Origin: B10-G9 sp964627755
GTDB taxonomy: Bacteria; Chloroflexota; Anaerolineae; Anaerolineales; UBA11858
NCBI GenBank assembly: GCA_964627755.1
Contig: CAZVIH010000099.1
Span: 6,311 to 70,310, forward strand
Direction of reading: 5' to 3'
DNA length: 64,000 nt
Within the stretch, counting starts at the first letter, position 1. Every line of letters begins with the position of its first letter. Below the pieces are notes generated by a model that worked only from the letters and a program-made list of their open reading frames with translations, was not told the DNA's origin and did not search any database. A program made the translations under genes and the position numbers. Shown in pieces: positions 62,548-64,000 of the stretch.

Positions 62548-62931
62548 AATTAGCCCAAAATAATTGCTCAAAAATATCTTTTGATCGACCTTGACAAGGA
62601 GTGATTAAGCACTATAATGATCCAGGTTTGATCAACAAAGATTTCGCCCATAAAACGGCAAATCTAAAAAACCGAAAGAATGCAGACCCTGTGCGGAAGC
62701 GCAGAAATGCGCAGATGCAAATCCGGTTTTCCATAGGGAAATATCGGCGGGGTCTTTTGTTCTCTTTGTTGTCTGCCCTTGACGCTTAAAAGCGCGGGTG
62801 GTAGAATAGAGCCCGCTCTTAAAAAAGGGCCTTGTACCTTAACAGCTGAATAGTGATAGAAAGCCAAAACAGCAAAACAAATCTTTGAGATAGAACTTCG
62901 TAATTTCATCCCACCTCGTTGTGGGATAATT
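62548..62931 (+). promoter_or_regulatory. rRNA leader with tandem promoters and boxA-like site
   Basis: P1: TTGACA (62591-62596), 16 bp, TATAAT (62613-62618). P2: TTGACG (62779-62784), 17 bp, TAGAAT (62802-62807). Behind P2 is GCTCTTAAAAA (62815-62825), close to a boxA antitermination site, and a perfect 7-bp hairpin ATCCCAC-GTGGGAT (62908-62927) lies just before 16S. No gene is seen; short open frames here are chance. Confidence 0.8.

Positions 62932-64000
<1,069 letters not shown>

Noticed and set aside
62601..62909. Short open frames in the rRNA leader
   Set aside because: They overlap the P1/P2 promoter region and lack ribosome binding sites.

Overview
The window looks like chromosomal DNA of a Chloroflexota bacterium, most likely class Anaerolineae. 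The clues are the partial 16S rRNA gene at the right edge, many proteins with no recognisable counterpart outside that group, long Thr/Pro-rich linkers in exported proteins, a T-box on ileS, and a FeoB split into two proteins. Base composition is balanced (about half GC by eye). Genes are closely packed and I saw no prophage, integrase, transposase, CRISPR array or tRNA gene.

Left part (1-10.5 kb): the 3' end of a phosphohexomutase gene converges on a small LPXTG-type surface protein and then a seven-gene minus-strand operon (10500 down to 2101). This operon encodes a short helical protein, three polytopic or anchored membrane proteins, a 1050-residue zinc-ribbon membrane protein full of repeated tryptophan motifs, a MutL/GlmL-like actin-fold ATPase without any glutamate mutase, and a barrel-sandwich-like protein. 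It is the best candidate here for an undescribed system.

Middle-left (10.6-22.5 kb): an orphan fumarase alpha subunit, an Atg22-like MFS exporter, kynureninase, a formyltransferase, an SGNH hydrolase, tyrS, ileS with a complete T-box leader, and another MFS transporter.

Iron locus (22.7-26.9 kb): a promoter overlapped by a DtxR-type operator drives a DtxR regulator, a membrane-anchored DtxR/FeoA-like protein, and FeoB encoded as separate GTPase and permease proteins. Two alpha/beta hydrolases (the second AT-rich), a membrane methyltransferase and a ferredoxin follow.

Centre (30-46.5 kb): an EamA transporter, ftsK, lgt, an ABC ATPase with an ABC-2/SpoIIM fusion permease, a metallo-beta-lactamase hydrolase, an HNH nuclease, lspA-rluD-threonine aldolase, a purine nucleoside phosphorylase, a membrane protein, a GNAT enzyme and a 7TM receptor with a C-terminal helix-turn-helix, an S1-domain protein and comEA.

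Right part (46.5-64 kb): a 64-residue conserved-looking protein, a GNAT enzyme, fused ftcD, a CapA-like protein, a P1 peptidase, a sulfite-oxidase-fold enzyme with a UPF0173 hydrolase, a HerA/VirB4-like ATPase, an intergenic stretch with three diverged hairpin repeats, a PAP2/nucleotidyltransferase/unknown dehydrogenase-like operon, a LysM lipoprotein behind a palindromic operator, the dnaX-ybaB-recR recombination/replication operon, and an rRNA leader with two strong promoters leading into the 16S gene, which is cut by the window end.
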